Below, piece after piece: positions 7,838 to 18,457 of a stretch of DNA of 64,000 nt. The position numbers were made by a program, and so were the translations under genes. How positions within the stretch are numbered: the stretch's first letter is position 1; each line of letters starts with the position of its first letter. The stretch lies in assembly GCF_001884045.1 (NCBI RefSeq), contig NZ_MACF01000046.1:372001-436000 (forward strand), read 5' to 3'. The notes beneath the pieces were generated by a model that searched no databases, was not told the DNA's origin, and worked only from the letters and a program-made list of their open reading frames with translations. The stretch comes from Bacillus mobilis (GTDB lineage: Bacteria; Bacillota; Bacilli; Bacillales; Bacillaceae_G).

Positions 7838-9985
7838 ATGAAGAGAAATATGACTAAATTTCATACCAATAAGGGAGCAGGGTACTTTATGATTTTATTC
7901 CTCCTGCTCTTTTTGCTATTATTAGCCCGATTTTTCTACATACAAGCAACAGGAACAGTGCATAATCAAGATTTGGATAAACTCGCTCAGCAAAAACATA
8001 GTAAAGCAGGAGTTCTCGAAGCAAATCGAGGAACGATTTATGACCAAAATGGTCATGTATTAGCGCAAGATGCAAACTCTTATAAACTTGTAGCGGAATT
8101 AAAAGGTGCGAAGCCGGTTGAGAATAAAGAGGACACTGCAAAGAAAATTGCAGGAGTACTTGGAAAAGGCGAAGAGGATATTTTAGCTGCGTTAAATAAA
8201 GATAAAAGTCAAGTGGAATTCGGGAAATTAGGTAGGGGCTTGACGAAAGAACAGAAAGATCAAATAGAAGCATTAAAAATGCCAGGTATATCTTTTATTA
8301 CTGAAAATGCCAGAGTATATCCAAACGGTGATTTCGCATCTTATGTCGTAGGTCATGCGAGACCTGATGATAAGGGGATTGCTATAGGACAATTTGGTTT
8401 AGAAAAGAGTTTGGATAAGTATTTAGGAGCTTCTAACGGAGAAGTAGCTTATACAGGCGATCGTAGAGGTGTATCTCTTGACGGCGGAAAAGTGAATGTA
8501 AAGGCACCTAAAAATGGAGATAATGTATATTTAACGCTTGACCAGCGTATTCAAAGTTATTTAGAAGACGCAATGAAAGAAGCGAGTAAACATTATGAAC
8601 CAGAAAGTTTAATAGGGATTGTTGCGGATCCAAAAACAGGGAAAATACTAGGGATGTCTAGTAAGCCTAGTTATGATCCGAACCAAGAGAATAATAAGTA
8701 CTTTTATAATGACGCAATTGCAAATGCATTTGAACCTGGGTCAACAATGAAAATATTCACGCTAGCAGCAGCTATTAATGAAGGTGTGTATAAAGGGCAA
8801 GATTATTATCAGTCTGGTACATATCAAGTCGGCAACCGAAAAATAAAAGATCATAACGGCGGCGCTGGATGGGGATCTATCACATTTGATGAAGGGGTAG
8901 AGCGTTCTTCAAACGTAGCGTTTGCAATTTTAGGGGATCAAAAACTTGGTCCAGAACGTTTCCGAAAGTATATTCATAGCTTTGGATTAGATGAAAAAAC
9001 GAACATTGATTTACCTGGTGAAGGTTCAAATACAATTATATTCGATCAGCAAATACAGCAAGTTACAACAGCATTTGGACAAGGTTCTACTGTAACGCCA
9101 ATTCAGCTTGTGCAAGCTGCAACTGCTATTGCAAATGATGGGAAAATGATGAAACCTTATACAGTTGATAAAATTGTAAATCCAATAACAGGCGAAGTAA
9201 AATTAGAACATAAGCCAGAAGAAGTGGGAAAACCTGTTACAAAAGAAACAGCAGCGCAAGTAAGACAGTTATTAGAACGTGTTGTTACATCGCCGAAAGG
9301 AACAGGAACTGCTTATAAAGTCGATGGTTATTCAGTTGGTGGTAAAACAGGAACAGCGCAAATTCCGGATGGAAAAGGTGGCTATATGACAGGGAGAGAG
9401 AATTATATATTCTCGTTCTTAGGTATGGCACCTATGGATGATCCGCAACTTGTTGTATATGTAGCTGTTAAACAACCGAAATTGAAAGATGATGAGAGTG
9501 GCGCACAACCTTTAGCTGATATTTTTAAATATGTAACGAAGAATAGTTTAGAGTATTTAAAGATTAAGCCTAATGAAGTGAAAGATCCGAAGAAATATGT
9601 GAAAGAGCAGCAAACTGCTGTTCCAGATGTAACCGGAAAAACGATGGAAGAAGCGAAAAAAGCTATTGATAAAGCAAAACTTCGTCCAATCGTATTAGGT
9701 GAAGGGAAAGTGCAGCAGCAAGTACCGAAAGCGACTGAACAAACATTGAAGGGTGACCGAGTCTTCTTAGTAGGAGATAAACCTACAATGCCAAATATAC
9801 AAGGTTGGGCGCTTCGTGATGTTATGAATTTAGCAAAAACATTAAAGCTTAACTTAAAACCTACTGGTACAGGGTACGTAACCGAACAAAGTGTGCCAGA
9901 AGGAACATTGTTGCAACCTGGTACAGAGTTAGGTGTAACACTTATACCGCCACTTGAACCACAACAAGAAGCAGAAAAACCGTAA
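7838..9985 (+). CDS. pbpB: penicillin-binding protein 2B, division transpeptidase
   Basis: 715 residues. Class B PBP that cross-links septal peptidoglycan. Order: cytoplasmic tail, membrane anchor (about 18-36), PBP dimerisation domain (RGTIYDQNGHVLA near 62), transpeptidase domain with S302-T-M-K, SSN at 357-359 and K503-T-G-T, then two C-terminal PASTA domains (about 593-650 and 651-710) and a charged tail. The catalytic triad is intact. It follows ftsL by 21 bases and is presumably co-transcribed with rsmH and ftsL. The related spoVD is next and has one PASTA domain, so this copy is the vegetative PBP2B. Confidence 0.96.
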   Translation: MKRNMTKFHTNKGAGYFMILFLLLFLLLLARFFYIQATGTVHNQDLDKLAQQKHSKAGVLEANRGTIYDQNGHVLAQDANSYKLVAELKGAKPVENKEDTAKKIAGVLGKGEEDILAALNKDKSQVEFGKLGRGLTKEQKDQIEALKMPGISFITENARVYPNGDFASYVVGHARPDDKGIAIGQFGLEKSLDKYLGASNGEVAYTGDRRGVSLDGGKVNVKAPKNGDNVYLTLDQRIQSYLEDAMKEASKHYEPESLIGIVADPKTGKILGMSSKPSYDPNQENNKYFYNDAIANAFEPGSTMKIFTLAAAINEGVYKGQDYYQSGTYQVGNRKIKDHNGGAGWGSITFDEGVERSSNVAFAILGDQKLGPERFRKYIHSFGLDEKTNIDLPGEGSNTIIFDQQIQQVTTAFGQGSTVTPIQLVQAATAIANDGKMMKPYTVDKIVNPITGEVKLEHKPEEVGKPVTKETAAQVRQLLERVVTSPKGTGTAYKVDGYSVGGKTGTAQIPDGKGGYMTGRENYIFSFLGMAPMDDPQLVVYVAVKQPKLKDDESGAQPLADIFKYVTKNSLEYLKIKPNEVKDPKKYVKEQQTAVPDVTGKTMEEAKKAIDKAKLRPIVLGEGKVQQQVPKATEQTLKGDRVFLVGDKPTMPNIQGWALRDVMNLAKTLKLNLKPTGTGYVTEQSVPEGTLLQPGTELGVTLIPPLEPQQEAEKP

Positions 9986-10026
9986 TGGTAAAATAGAAGA
10001 AGTTCTAATTAAATAAGTACAAGCAT

Positions 10027-10068
10027 ATATTGGAACAAGCTAGGCGTAAGGGAGGCTTGTTCCAATAT
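10027..10068 (+). promoter_or_regulatory. hairpin enclosing the spoVD start codon
   Basis: Two perfect 14-base inverted arms, 10027-10040 and 10055-10068, flank a 14-base loop. The Shine-Dalgarno AAGGGAGG (10048-10055) lies mostly in the loop, and the first two bases of the ATG (10067-10069) are in the 3' arm. If the transcript includes the left arm, the start codon is base-paired, so the structure is a likely translational control element. There is no U-run, so it is not a normal terminator. Confidence 0.75.
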
Positions 10069-11983
10069 GCGTGTATCAAATGTAACGGTTAGAAAACGAC
10101 TTATTTTTATACTTATATCAGGTATACTTATTTTCACTATCATCGATATTCGTCTTGGATATGTGCAATTTTTTCTTGGCAATATGTTAACAGATCGTGC
10201 GAAGGATTCGTGGAGTCGTAATATTACTTTTGAACCTGAACGTGGTAAAATTTTAGACCGAAATGGTGTGGAACTTGCTACGAATAAAAGTGCCCCAACT
10301 GTCTTTGTTGTACCGAGGCAAATTGAAAAACCAGCAGAGACTGCAGAGAAGTTAGCTGCAGTATTAGGTGTGGAAAAAGATGAGATTTATAAAAGAATTA
10401 CAAAAAAAGAATCAATTGTAAGGTTAGATAAAGGCGGAAGGAAAATATCACATGATAAAGCGAAAGAGGTACGAGGTTTAAGTTTGAAAGGTGTTTATAT
10501 CGCAGAGGACTCGATCCGGTACTATCCATTTGGCAACTTTTTATCACACGTATTAGGGTTTGCAGGTAGTGATAACCAAGGTCTTATGGGACTAGAAAAA
10601 TATTATGATAAAGAGTTAAATGGTGATGACGGTCATGTGCGTTTTTTTGCAGATGCAAAAGGACAAAGGATGCCTAATGTTGGTGATGATTTCAAAAAAC
10701 CAGAAGCTGGTTTGAATTTAGGTTTAACAATTGATGCACGTATTAATAGAATTATGGAAAGAGAAATGAATATTGCAGAGTCGACATATAATCCAGATGG
10801 TATGATTGCGATTGCAATGAATCCGAAAAATGGTGAAATTTTAGGTATGTCGAGTCGGCCGAGCTTTGATCCAGCAGATTTTCAAAGTGTTTCTCCAGAA
10901 GTGTATAATAGAAATTTACCAGTATGGAGTACGTATGAGCCTGGTTCAACGTTTAAGATCATTACGTTAGCAGCAGCCTTGAATGAAAATTTAGTAGACT
11001 TAGAGAAAGATACGTTTTATGATGATGGAGCAGCTGAAGTGGGTGGAGCTAGATTGAAATGCTGGAAAGCAGGAGGCCATGGTAGCCAAACGTTTTTAGA
11101 AGTAGTTCAAAACTCATGTAACCCAGGATTTATTGAACTTGGTGATCGTCTTGGTAAAGACCGATTGTTTAAATATATTCGTAATTTCGGCTTTGGACAG
11201 AAAACCGGAATTGATTTGCAAGGTGAAGGTAGTGGGATTTTATTTAATTTAGATAAAGTCGGTCCAGTCGAGCAAGCGACAACTTCATTCGGTCAAGGTG
11301 TTTCTGTTACGCCAATTCAACAAGTAGCGGCAGTAGCAGCGGCTGTGAATGGTGGAACATTGTACCAGCCGTATATAGCTAAGGAATTTATTGATCCGAA
11401 GAACAATCAAGTTGTAAGCAAAAAGACACCTGTGGAAAAAAGAAAAGTTATTTCCAAGGAAACTTCAGAAAAAGTTCGGTATGCATTAGAGAATGTTGTA
11501 GCAAAGGGATCTGGTAAAGGTGCTTTCATTGATGGCTATCGTGTAGGTGGAAAAACAGGTACGGCTCAAAAAGTGAAAGATGGTAAATATTTAGAGAATA
11601 ATTATATAGTATCTTTTATCGGCTTTGCTCCAGCGGACGATCCGGAAATTGTTGTTTATGTTGCTGTTGATAATCCGAAAGGTGTAACGCAATTTGGTGG
11701 AGTGGTAGCAGCGCCAATTGTTGGGAACATTCTTCGTGATGCACTTCCTGTTATGGGCGTGAAACCGAGAACAGAACAAGTTGAGAGAGAATATAAATGG
11801 GGCGATATACCAACTGTGGAAGTTCCGAATTTAATTGGTATGAAAAAGAAAGATTTACAGACGCAACTCGTCGATTTGAAGCTTGATATAAGCGGAGACG
11901 GAGATAAAGTTATTAAACAATCCCCAGAAGCAGGAGCTAAAGTAAAAGAGGGCTCAAAAATTAGAATTTACTTCGGGAATTAA
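10067..11983 (+). CDS. spoVD: sporulation-specific penicillin-binding protein SpoVD
   Basis: 638 residues, close to B. subtilis SpoVD. Class B transpeptidase needed for spore cortex peptidoglycan, made in the mother cell and partnering with SpoVE. Order: a membrane anchor (about 11-30), dimerisation domain (ERGKILDRNGVELATNK near 57-73), transpeptidase with S294-T-F-K, an NSCN motif (about 355-358) and K496-T-G-T, then a single C-terminal PASTA domain (EVPNLIGM onward, about 583-637). The start at 10067 is buried in a strong hairpin. I could not identify a convincing sigma-E promoter in the 81-base gap after pbpB, although SpoVD is sigma-E controlled in B. subtilis. Confidence 0.94.
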   Translation: MRVSNVTVRKRLIFILISGILIFTIIDIRLGYVQFFLGNMLTDRAKDSWSRNITFEPERGKILDRNGVELATNKSAPTVFVVPRQIEKPAETAEKLAAVLGVEKDEIYKRITKKESIVRLDKGGRKISHDKAKEVRGLSLKGVYIAEDSIRYYPFGNFLSHVLGFAGSDNQGLMGLEKYYDKELNGDDGHVRFFADAKGQRMPNVGDDFKKPEAGLNLGLTIDARINRIMEREMNIAESTYNPDGMIAIAMNPKNGEILGMSSRPSFDPADFQSVSPEVYNRNLPVWSTYEPGSTFKIITLAAALNENLVDLEKDTFYDDGAAEVGGARLKCWKAGGHGSQTFLEVVQNSCNPGFIELGDRLGKDRLFKYIRNFGFGQKTGIDLQGEGSGILFNLDKVGPVEQATTSFGQGVSVTPIQQVAAVAAAVNGGTLYQPYIAKEFIDPKNNQVVSKKTPVEKRKVISKETSEKVRYALENVVAKGSGKGAFIDGYRVGGKTGTAQKVKDGKYLENNYIVSFIGFAPADDPEIVVYVAVDNPKGVTQFGGVVAAPIVGNILRDALPVMGVKPRTEQVEREYKWGDIPTVEVPNLIGMKKKDLQTQLVDLKLDISGDGDKVIKQSPEAGAKVKEGSKIRIYFGN

Positions 11984-12105
11984 AGGTAACCTAGTACGTT
12001 TTATGGTACAATTGGTGGAAGTGAGTTCTTTATAGAAGAGTTACTTAATTTGAGACCGTAAGAGTTTCAATTATAAATAAGTCTATTTATTAGACACAGT
12101 AGCAC

Positions 12106-12136
12106 TTACCTCCTATTTTACATATTTAGGAGGTAA
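12106..12136 (+). promoter_or_regulatory. hairpin sequestering a strong Shine-Dalgarno upstream of murE
   Basis: TTACCTCCTA (12106-12115) and TAGGAGGTAA (12127-12136) are perfect inverted arms around an 11-base loop; flanking GCAC and GTGT can extend the stem past one bulged C. The 3' arm contains a full-consensus Shine-Dalgarno AGGAGGT that serves the small leader frame starting at 12138 or 12141, not murE itself. No U-run follows. Confidence 0.65.
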
Positions 12137-12137
12137 C

Positions 12138-12194
12138 GTGTTGCTTATTAAAAAAGAGATAAATACACAATGTAGAGAGGGTTTAGTGAAATGA
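12138..12194 (+). CDS. putative 18-residue leader peptide coupled to murE
   Basis: GTG at 12138 or TTG at 12141 sits four or seven bases after AGGAGGT. The frame reads [18 protein letters not shown] and stops at TGA 12192-12194, overlapping the murE ATG as ATGA. Strong RBS, uninterrupted short frame and coupled stop suggest a translated uORF controlling murE. It may instead be fortuitous; there is no run of codons pointing to a specific amino acid. Confidence 0.4.
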   Translation: MLLIKKEINTQCREGLVK

Positions 12195-13666
12195 AGTTGC
12201 ATACACTTGTATCATGTTTGCATGATTTTCCAGTTGTTCCAAAAGAAAATCCAGAAATCACATCTATAGAAGCTGATTCACGTAAAGTGAAAGAGGGAAG
12301 CTTATTTATATGTATGAAAGGATATACGGTTGATAGCCATGATTTTGCTAAGCAAGCAGCGGCACAAGGAGCGGCTGCTATTGTTGCGGAAAGACCAATT
12401 GATGTTGACGTTCCAGTTGTACTTGTGAAAAACACTTTTCGTTCGTTAGCGATTTTAGCTGATTATTTTTATGGTCAACCAACACACAAGTTACATTTAA
12501 TCGGAATTACAGGTACAAATGGAAAGACAACAACATCGCATATTATGGATGAGATTATGCGCGCACATGGTCATAAAACGGGGTTAATTGGAACGATTAA
12601 TATGAAAATCGGTGATGAAACATTTGAGGTGAAAAATACAACACCAGATGCACTAACACTTCAACAGACATTTTCAAAAATGGTTGAGCACGGTGTAGAT
12701 AGTACAGTAATGGAAGTTTCGTCACATGCTTTAGATCTTGGTCGTGTACACGGATGTGATTACGATGTAGCAGTGTTTACAAATTTAACACAAGATCATT
12801 TAGACTATCATAAAACGATGGAAGAATATAAACATGCAAAAGGGTTGCTATTTGCACAACTTGGCAATAGTTATAATCATAATCGTGAAAAGTACGCGGT
12901 ACTGAATAACGATGATGCTGTAACTCCGGAATATATGAGAAGTACTGCGGCGACTGTTGTAACGTATGGAATTGATACAACAAGTGATATTATGGCCAAA
13001 GATATCGTTATGACGAGTGGTGGAACTACATTTACGCTTGTCACACCGTATGAAAGTGTAAATGTTACGATGAAATTGATTGGGAAATTTAATGTATATA
13101 ACGTATTAGCGGCAACAGCGGCAGGACTTGTTTCTGGTGTAAGTTTAGAAACGGTTATTGATGTAATCAAGCAACTAGCTGGAGTTCCGGGACGTTTTGA
13201 AGTAGTTGATGGTGGACAAAATTATACAGTTATTGTTGATTATGCACATACACCAGATAGCTTAGAGAATGTATTAAAAACAGCAAAACAGTTTGCAAAA
13301 GGCGATGTATATTGTATCGTCGGTTGTGGCGGAGATAGAGATCGAACAAAAAGACCAATCATGGCAAGTGTTGCAACAAAATATGCAACTCACGCAATTT
13401 ACACTTCAGATAACCCAAGAAGTGAAGAGCCGGGGGCTATTTTAGATGATATGGTGCAGGGTGCAAATGGGAATAATTATGAAGTAATTATTGATAGAAA
13501 AGAAGCGATATACCATGCAATTGCTAACGCGAAAGCTGAAGATATCATCATTATTGCTGGTAAGGGTCATGAAACGTATCAAATTATTGGTAAAGATGTT
13601 CATCATTTTGACGATCGTGAAGTCGCTAAAGAAGCAATTACAGAGCGTTTAAACAACGAAGAGTAA
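12191..13666 (+). CDS. murE: UDP-MurNAc-L-Ala-D-Glu:meso-diaminopimelate ligase
   Basis: 491 residues. Adds meso-diaminopimelate to UDP-MurNAc-dipeptide with ATP in the cytoplasm. The Mur-ligase ATP loop [13 protein letters not shown] lies at about 106-118; [17 protein letters not shown] and [12 protein letters not shown] follow. The specificity motif DNPR (407-410) marks the diaminopimelate-adding type rather than the lysine type. The C-terminal GKGHE motif is present. ATG at 12191 has its own AGAGAGGG site nine bases upstream and overlaps the stop of a possible leader peptide. mraY follows. Confidence 0.97.
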   Translation: MKLHTLVSCLHDFPVVPKENPEITSIEADSRKVKEGSLFICMKGYTVDSHDFAKQAAAQGAAAIVAERPIDVDVPVVLVKNTFRSLAILADYFYGQPTHKLHLIGITGTNGKTTTSHIMDEIMRAHGHKTGLIGTINMKIGDETFEVKNTTPDALTLQQTFSKMVEHGVDSTVMEVSSHALDLGRVHGCDYDVAVFTNLTQDHLDYHKTMEEYKHAKGLLFAQLGNSYNHNREKYAVLNNDDAVTPEYMRSTAATVVTYGIDTTSDIMAKDIVMTSGGTTFTLVTPYESVNVTMKLIGKFNVYNVLAATAAGLVSGVSLETVIDVIKQLAGVPGRFEVVDGGQNYTVIVDYAHTPDSLENVLKTAKQFAKGDVYCIVGCGGDRDRTKRPIMASVATKYATHAIYTSDNPRSEEPGAILDDMVQGANGNNYEVIIDRKEAIYHAIANAKAEDIIIIAGKGHETYQIIGKDVHHFDDREVAKEAITERLNNEE

Positions 13667-13688
13667 CAACGTGAGAGGAGGACTACAT

Positions 13689-14663
13689 GTGCTTGAGCAA
13701 GGTTTATTAGTAACGGCTGGGGTAGCATTCTTAATTTCTGTTGCCCTTTCGCCATTGTTTATTCCATTTTTAAGGAAATTAAAGTTCGGACAGAGTATTC
13801 GTGATGAGGGACCAAAGTCACATCAAAAAAAATCAGGGACACCGACAATGGGTGGTATTGTCATATACGTATCTATGATGGTAACTTCACTTATTATGGC
13901 AATTAAATTTAATCATTTAGGTGCAGAGGTTTCGTTATTATTATTAGTGACTTTTGGCTACGGATTAATTGGATTTTTAGATGACTACATAAAGGTAGTT
14001 AAGAAGAGAAATCTTGGTTTAACATCAAAACAAAAACTAGTAGGTCAGCTTGTTATTGCTATTGCGTTCTTTTTAATTGGAAAAGGGCAAGCGTTCCACA
14101 CATACATCATGATTCCGGGAACAGACGTTAAGTTTGAACTAGGTTGGGCGTATTTTGTACTTGTATTATTTATGCTTATTGGTGGATCAAATGCAGTTAA
14201 CTTAACTGACGGTTTAGATGGTTTATTATCAGGAACAGCTGCTATTGCATTTGGAGCGTTTAGTATTATTGCAGTCGCACAAGAGCAATTTGGAGTAGCT
14301 ATATTCTGTATGGCAGTTGTAGGAGCTGTACTTGGATTTTTAGTATTCAATGCAAATCCAGCGAAAGTGTTTATGGGAGATACAGGTTCTTTAGCTTTAG
14401 GTGGAGCCATTGCAGCTGTAGCGATTTTATTAAAACAAGAATTACTACTTGTAATCATTGGTGGAGTATTCGTAATGGAAACTTTATCTGTTATTATTCA
14501 GGTCATTTCTTTTAAAACAACAGGAAAACGTGTCTTTAAAATGAGTCCATTACACCATCATTATGAATTATGTGGTTGGTCAGAGTGGCGTGTTGTTGTG
14601 ACGTTTTGGTCTGTAGGATTTTTATTAGCTGTGTTAGGAATTTATATCGGGGTGTGGATGTAA
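13689..14663 (+). CDS. mraY: phospho-MurNAc-pentapeptide transferase MraY
   Basis: 324 residues, polytopic with about ten membrane segments. Transfers phospho-MurNAc-pentapeptide to undecaprenyl phosphate, making lipid I. Family motifs: FLDDYIK (about 98-104), [15 protein letters not shown] (about 169-183), [20 protein letters not shown] (about 219-238) and SPLHHHYE near residue 286. The start is GTG 13689 (reading MLEQGLL), eight bases after GAGAGGAGG; an upstream GTG at 13671 would put the Shine-Dalgarno inside the gene. murD starts directly at its stop. Confidence 0.96.
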   Translation: MLEQGLLVTAGVAFLISVALSPLFIPFLRKLKFGQSIRDEGPKSHQKKSGTPTMGGIVIYVSMMVTSLIMAIKFNHLGAEVSLLLLVTFGYGLIGFLDDYIKVVKKRNLGLTSKQKLVGQLVIAIAFFLIGKGQAFHTYIMIPGTDVKFELGWAYFVLVLFMLIGGSNAVNLTDGLDGLLSGTAAIAFGAFSIIAVAQEQFGVAIFCMAVVGAVLGFLVFNANPAKVFMGDTGSLALGGAIAAVAILLKQELLLVIIGGVFVMETLSVIIQVISFKTTGKRVFKMSPLHHHYELCGWSEWRVVVTFWSVGFLLAVLGIYIGVWM

Positions 14664-16016
14664 TTGAAAACTGTAACTGAATTTCAAAATAAAAATATTC
14701 TTGTATTAGGCATTGCAAAAAGTGGTTATGCAGCAGCGACGCTGTTACAAAAATTAGGGGCAAATGTTATTGTAAATGACGGAAAGCCTTTAGCGGATAA
14801 TGTACTTGCTGCAGAATTACAAGCAAAAGGAATGGACGTTGTATGCGGTGGTCATCCTTTAGAATTGTTAGAGAGAAATATTTCTCTTGTAGTAAAAAAT
14901 CCAGGAATCCCGTATTCTAATCCAATATTAGTAGCTGCGAAAGAAAAGCAAATTCCGATTGTTACGGAAGTGGAATTAGCATATCGTATTTCAGAAGCTC
15001 CATTTGTTGGGATTACGGGGTCTAACGGTAAAACGACGACGACAATGCTTACATTTGAAATGCTAAAAGAAGGACAAAAGCATCCTGTAATTGCAGGGAA
15101 CATTGGAACTGTAGCGTGTGAAGTAGCACAGGATGCAAAAGAAAATGAAGTTGTAGTTACAGAACTTTCATCTTTCCAATTGATGGGAGTAGAATTGTTC
15201 CAACCTAAAATTGCTGCGTTTTTAAATTTATTTGAGGCCCACTTAGATTATCACGGGACGAAGAAGGAATATGGTTTAGCAAAAGCAAATATCTTTAAAA
15301 ACCAAACAGAAAATGATTATAGTGTAATAAATGCAGATGATGCAGATGTGATGGCTTTATCTGCTTATAGTAAAGGGCAAAAAGTACTATTCTCGACAAC
15401 GAAAGAAATTGAAGATGGTGCGTGTATAAAAGAGAATGCTCTTTATTTTAAAGGTGAAAAAGTTGTTGAATTAGGCGATATCGTTTTACCTGGTCAACAT
15501 AATTTAGAAAATATTTTAGCAGCGATGAGTATCGCAAAATTATTGGGTGTTTCTAATGAAGCGATTACGGCGGTGTTAAAACGTTTTACAGGTGTAAAAC
15601 ATCGTTTAGAATATGTAACAACTATTAACAATCGTAAGGTTTATAATGACTCAAAAGCAACGAATATGTTAGCGACTGAGAAAGCTTTATCTGCGTTTAC
15701 ACAACCGATTGTGTTATTAGCAGGTGGGCTTGATCGTGGAAATGAATTCGATGATTTAATTCCGTATTTCAAAAATGTAAAAGCAATTGTGACATTTGGA
15801 CAAACAGCTCCAAAATTAGTAAGAGCTGCAGAAAAAGCGGGATTAGATACAATTGAAAGTGTCGATACTTTAGATGAAGCTGTAGTGAAAGCTTATGCTC
15901 ATTCTACAGATGGCGATGTAATCCTTCTTTCTCCAGCATGTGCAAGCTGGGATCAATTTAAAACATTTGAAGAAAGAGGAGACATTTTTATACAAGCTGT
16001 GCATAAACTTATATAA
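14664..16016 (+). CDS. murD: UDP-MurNAc-L-alanine:D-glutamate ligase
   Basis: 450 residues. ATP-dependent addition of D-glutamate to UDP-MurNAc-L-Ala. N-terminal Rossmann-like domain ([15 protein letters not shown], about 10-24), ATP loop [13 protein letters not shown] (about 116-128), and C-terminal VYNDSKATN and [15 protein letters not shown] motifs. It starts with TTG at 14664, immediately after the mraY TAA, so translation is probably coupled; its Shine-Dalgarno (GGGGTGTGG) lies inside mraY. A strong hairpin follows. Confidence 0.96.
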   Translation: MKTVTEFQNKNILVLGIAKSGYAAATLLQKLGANVIVNDGKPLADNVLAAELQAKGMDVVCGGHPLELLERNISLVVKNPGIPYSNPILVAAKEKQIPIVTEVELAYRISEAPFVGITGSNGKTTTTMLTFEMLKEGQKHPVIAGNIGTVACEVAQDAKENEVVVTELSSFQLMGVELFQPKIAAFLNLFEAHLDYHGTKKEYGLAKANIFKNQTENDYSVINADDADVMALSAYSKGQKVLFSTTKEIEDGACIKENALYFKGEKVVELGDIVLPGQHNLENILAAMSIAKLLGVSNEAITAVLKRFTGVKHRLEYVTTINNRKVYNDSKATNMLATEKALSAFTQPIVLLAGGLDRGNEFDDLIPYFKNVKAIVTFGQTAPKLVRAAEKAGLDTIESVDTLDEAVVKAYAHSTDGDVILLSPACASWDQFKTFEERGDIFIQAVHKLI

Positions 16017-16023
16017 AGTAAAT

Positions 16024-16059
16024 CAAAACATCAGTAGGCTAACACCTACTGATGTTTTG
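16024..16059 (+). terminator. hairpin between murD and spoVE
   Basis: CAAAACATCAGTAGG and CCTACTGATGTTTTG form a perfect 15-bp stem with a six-base loop. The following bases (TTACAT) are a poor U-run, so it may be a partial terminator or an mRNA processing or stability element. Confidence 0.6.
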
Positions 16060-16105
16060 TTACATAGGCAAAAGTTTCTGCCTAAAGAGGTGGTGTTTAT
16101 GGGTA

Positions 16106-17197
16106 ATGAAGAAAACGCCTGATTTTATTCTCATCATCGTTACACTTGCGTTGTTAACAATCGGAATGATTATGGTGTATAGTGCGAGTGCGGTTTGGGC
16201 CTCTTATAAAATGGGGGATTCATTCTTTTTTGCAAAAAGGCAATTACTATTTGCAAGTCTAGGTGTAGTGGCTATGTTTTTTATTATGAAGATTGATTAT
16301 TGGGTGTGGCGTACGTATTCAAAAGTAATTTTGCTAGTTTGCTTCATTCTTCTTATTCTTGTTCTTATTCCTGGAGTAGGACTTGTTCGAGGAGGAGCGC
16401 GAAGTTGGATTGGAATCGGGGCATTTTCCATTCAACCGTCAGAATTTATGAAGTTTGCGATGATTATTTTTTTAGCGAAGTTTTTAGCGGAACGACAAAA
16501 ATTAATTACCTCTTTTAAACGTGGCTTACTACCAGCACTAGGTTTTGTATTTCTTGCTTTTGGAATGATTATGTTACAGCCAGATCTTGGGACAGGAACG
16601 GTAATGGTTGGGACATGTATCATCATGATATTTGTCTCGGGAGCAAGGGTCTTTCACTTTGCAATGTTTGGTTTGCTTGGTGTAGCAGGATTTGTAGGGC
16701 TAATTGCATCAGCACCGTATCGGATGAAACGTATTACATCATATTTAGATCCGTGGTCAGATCCGCTTGGAAGTGGATTTCAAATTATTCAATCGTTACT
16801 CGCAATTGGACCTGGTGGATTATTCGGGCTCGGACTTGGACAAAGTAGACAAAAGTTTCTTTATTTACCTGAACCACAAACAGACTTTATATTTGCAATC
16901 TTATCTGAGGAATTAGGTTTTATTGGTGGTTCATTTGTGTTATTATTATTTAGTCTGTTATTATGGCGTGGGATTCGTATAGCTTTAGGAGCGCCAGATT
17001 TATATGGTACGTTTTTAGCAGTAGGTATTGTGGCGATGATTGCGATTCAAGTAATGATTAATGTTGGTGTTGTAACAGGATTGATGCCTGTTACGGGTAT
17101 TACTTTGCCGTTTTTAAGTTATGGTGGATCAAGTTTGACATTAATGTTAATGGCAGTAGGTGTATTATTAAATATAAGTCGCCATTCTCGCTACTAA
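16106..17197 (+). CDS. spoVE: SEDS-family peptidoglycan polymerase SpoVE
   Basis: 363 residues, about ten membrane segments. FtsW/RodA/SpoVE family; SEDS proteins flip or polymerise lipid II with a partner class B PBP. Motifs: GGARSWIGIGAFSIQPSEFMK (split at about 111 and 122), MLQPDLGTGTVM (about 155-166), LPEPQTDFIFAILSEELGF (about 254-272) and GITLPFLSYGGSSL (about 329-342). In B. subtilis this locus encodes the sporulation-specific SpoVE, partner of SpoVD for cortex synthesis. The start at 16106 (MKKTPDF) is chosen from family length and the AGAGGTGG site upstream. FtsW proper is expected elsewhere in the genome. Confidence 0.93.
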   Translation: MKKTPDFILIIVTLALLTIGMIMVYSASAVWASYKMGDSFFFAKRQLLFASLGVVAMFFIMKIDYWVWRTYSKVILLVCFILLILVLIPGVGLVRGGARSWIGIGAFSIQPSEFMKFAMIIFLAKFLAERQKLITSFKRGLLPALGFVFLAFGMIMLQPDLGTGTVMVGTCIIMIFVSGARVFHFAMFGLLGVAGFVGLIASAPYRMKRITSYLDPWSDPLGSGFQIIQSLLAIGPGGLFGLGLGQSRQKFLYLPEPQTDFIFAILSEELGFIGGSFVLLLFSLLLWRGIRIALGAPDLYGTFLAVGIVAMIAIQVMINVGVVTGLMPVTGITLPFLSYGGSSLTLMLMAVGVLLNISRHSRY

Positions 17198-17226
17198 ACC
17201 CTGTTTTATAAGACAGGGTTTTTCGT
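17196..17226 (+). terminator. terminator after spoVE
   Basis: AAACCCTGT and ACAGGGTTT arms flank an eight-base loop (TTTATAAG), with TTTTTC after. It begins at the spoVE stop. Confidence 0.85.
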
Positions 17227-17301
17227 ATGTGCAAGAAGAAACATGATGTATATAGAAATAAATACGACTGAAATCAGAAAAGAGAAGCGGAGGAGTTAGT
17301 A

Positions 17302-18396
17302 GTGCGTGTATTAGTAAGTGGTGGGGGCACTGGAGGTCATATTTATCCGGCTCTTGCTTTAATAAGAGAAATAAAAAAATTAAATCCGGAAGCAAGGTTT
17401 TTATATATTGGTACGGAGAGTGGATTAGAGAGCACAATCGTTCCAAAAGCAGGTATACCGTTTCAATCTATTGTTATAAGTGGATTTAAGCGTAAAATAT
17501 CGTTAGATAATGTGAAAACGGTGATGCGTTTCCTAAAGGGTGTACAAGATAGTAAACGATATATTCGTCGTTTTAATCCGGATATTGTGATTGGAACGGG
17601 TGGATATGTATGTGGACCAGTTGTATATGCTGCGGCAAAATTAGGTATTCCAACTATTGTACATGAACAAAATAGTGTACCTGGTGTAACGAATAAATTT
17701 TTAAGCCGCTATGTTGATAAAGTTGCAGTTTGTTTTGAAGCGGCTGCAGAACATTTTCCACAGTCAAAAGTGGTAATGACAGGAAATCCACGAGCATCAG
17801 AAGTAATGGATCAGAATGGAATGAAAGGAAAACGTTCCGTAGGTTTATCTCTTCCTAAAAAGTCCGTACTTATTTTTGGTGGAAGCCGTGGGGCTAGACC
17901 AATTAACGATGCTTTCGTTGAGGCAATTGAACAGTTTGGAAATAAAAGTTACGAAATATTGTATGTAACCGGTGAAGTTCATTATGATAAAGTGATGGAA
18001 GCTGTGAAGCAAAAAGGGAATCCGAATAATGTTATTATTAAACCTTTCATTCATAATATGCCAGAGGTACTTACAGGTGTAGACCTTGTTGTTTCAAGAG
18101 CGGGGGCAACAACACTTGCAGAATTAACAGCGCTAGGTAAGCCAAGTGTGTTAATTCCGAGTCCTTACGTAACAAATAACCATCAGGAAAAAAATGCGCG
18201 TTCTGTTGTCGATAAAGGAGCAGCAAAAATGTTACTTGAAAAAGATTTAACAGCAGAAACGCTTATTCGTGATATTGATGAAATTTTATTAGATGCACAA
18301 ACATTACAAAATATGAAGCTGGCTGCGGCACAATTAGGTATTCCAGATGCAGCAAATAAGCTGTATGAAGTAATGAATAAGCTTGTAAAAAAATAA
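17302..18396 (+). CDS. murG: lipid II synthase MurG (GlcNAc transferase)
   Basis: 364 residues. Membrane-associated GT-B glycosyltransferase adding GlcNAc to lipid I. N-terminal glycine loop [15 protein letters not shown] (about 4-18), HEQNSVPG (about 124-131), [11 protein letters not shown] (about 191-201) and the UDP-GlcNAc site [23 protein letters not shown] split across about 259-281. The start is GTG 17302 (MRVLVSGGG) after GCGGAGGAG. A terminator precedes it, so it probably has its own promoter, but I could not define one. murB follows 61 bases later. Confidence 0.96.
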   Translation: MRVLVSGGGTGGHIYPALALIREIKKLNPEARFLYIGTESGLESTIVPKAGIPFQSIVISGFKRKISLDNVKTVMRFLKGVQDSKRYIRRFNPDIVIGTGGYVCGPVVYAAAKLGIPTIVHEQNSVPGVTNKFLSRYVDKVAVCFEAAAEHFPQSKVVMTGNPRASEVMDQNGMKGKRSVGLSLPKKSVLIFGGSRGARPINDAFVEAIEQFGNKSYEILYVTGEVHYDKVMEAVKQKGNPNNVIIKPFIHNMPEVLTGVDLVVSRAGATTLAELTALGKPSVLIPSPYVTNNHQEKNARSVVDKGAAKMLLEKDLTAETLIRDIDEILLDAQTLQNMKLAAAQLGIPDAANKLYEVMNKLVKK

Positions 18397-18457
18397 CGTT
18401 AGGTGAACGCCCTGCATACTACTGTAATAAGGATAATTAGTATGGGGGAGATTGTTT

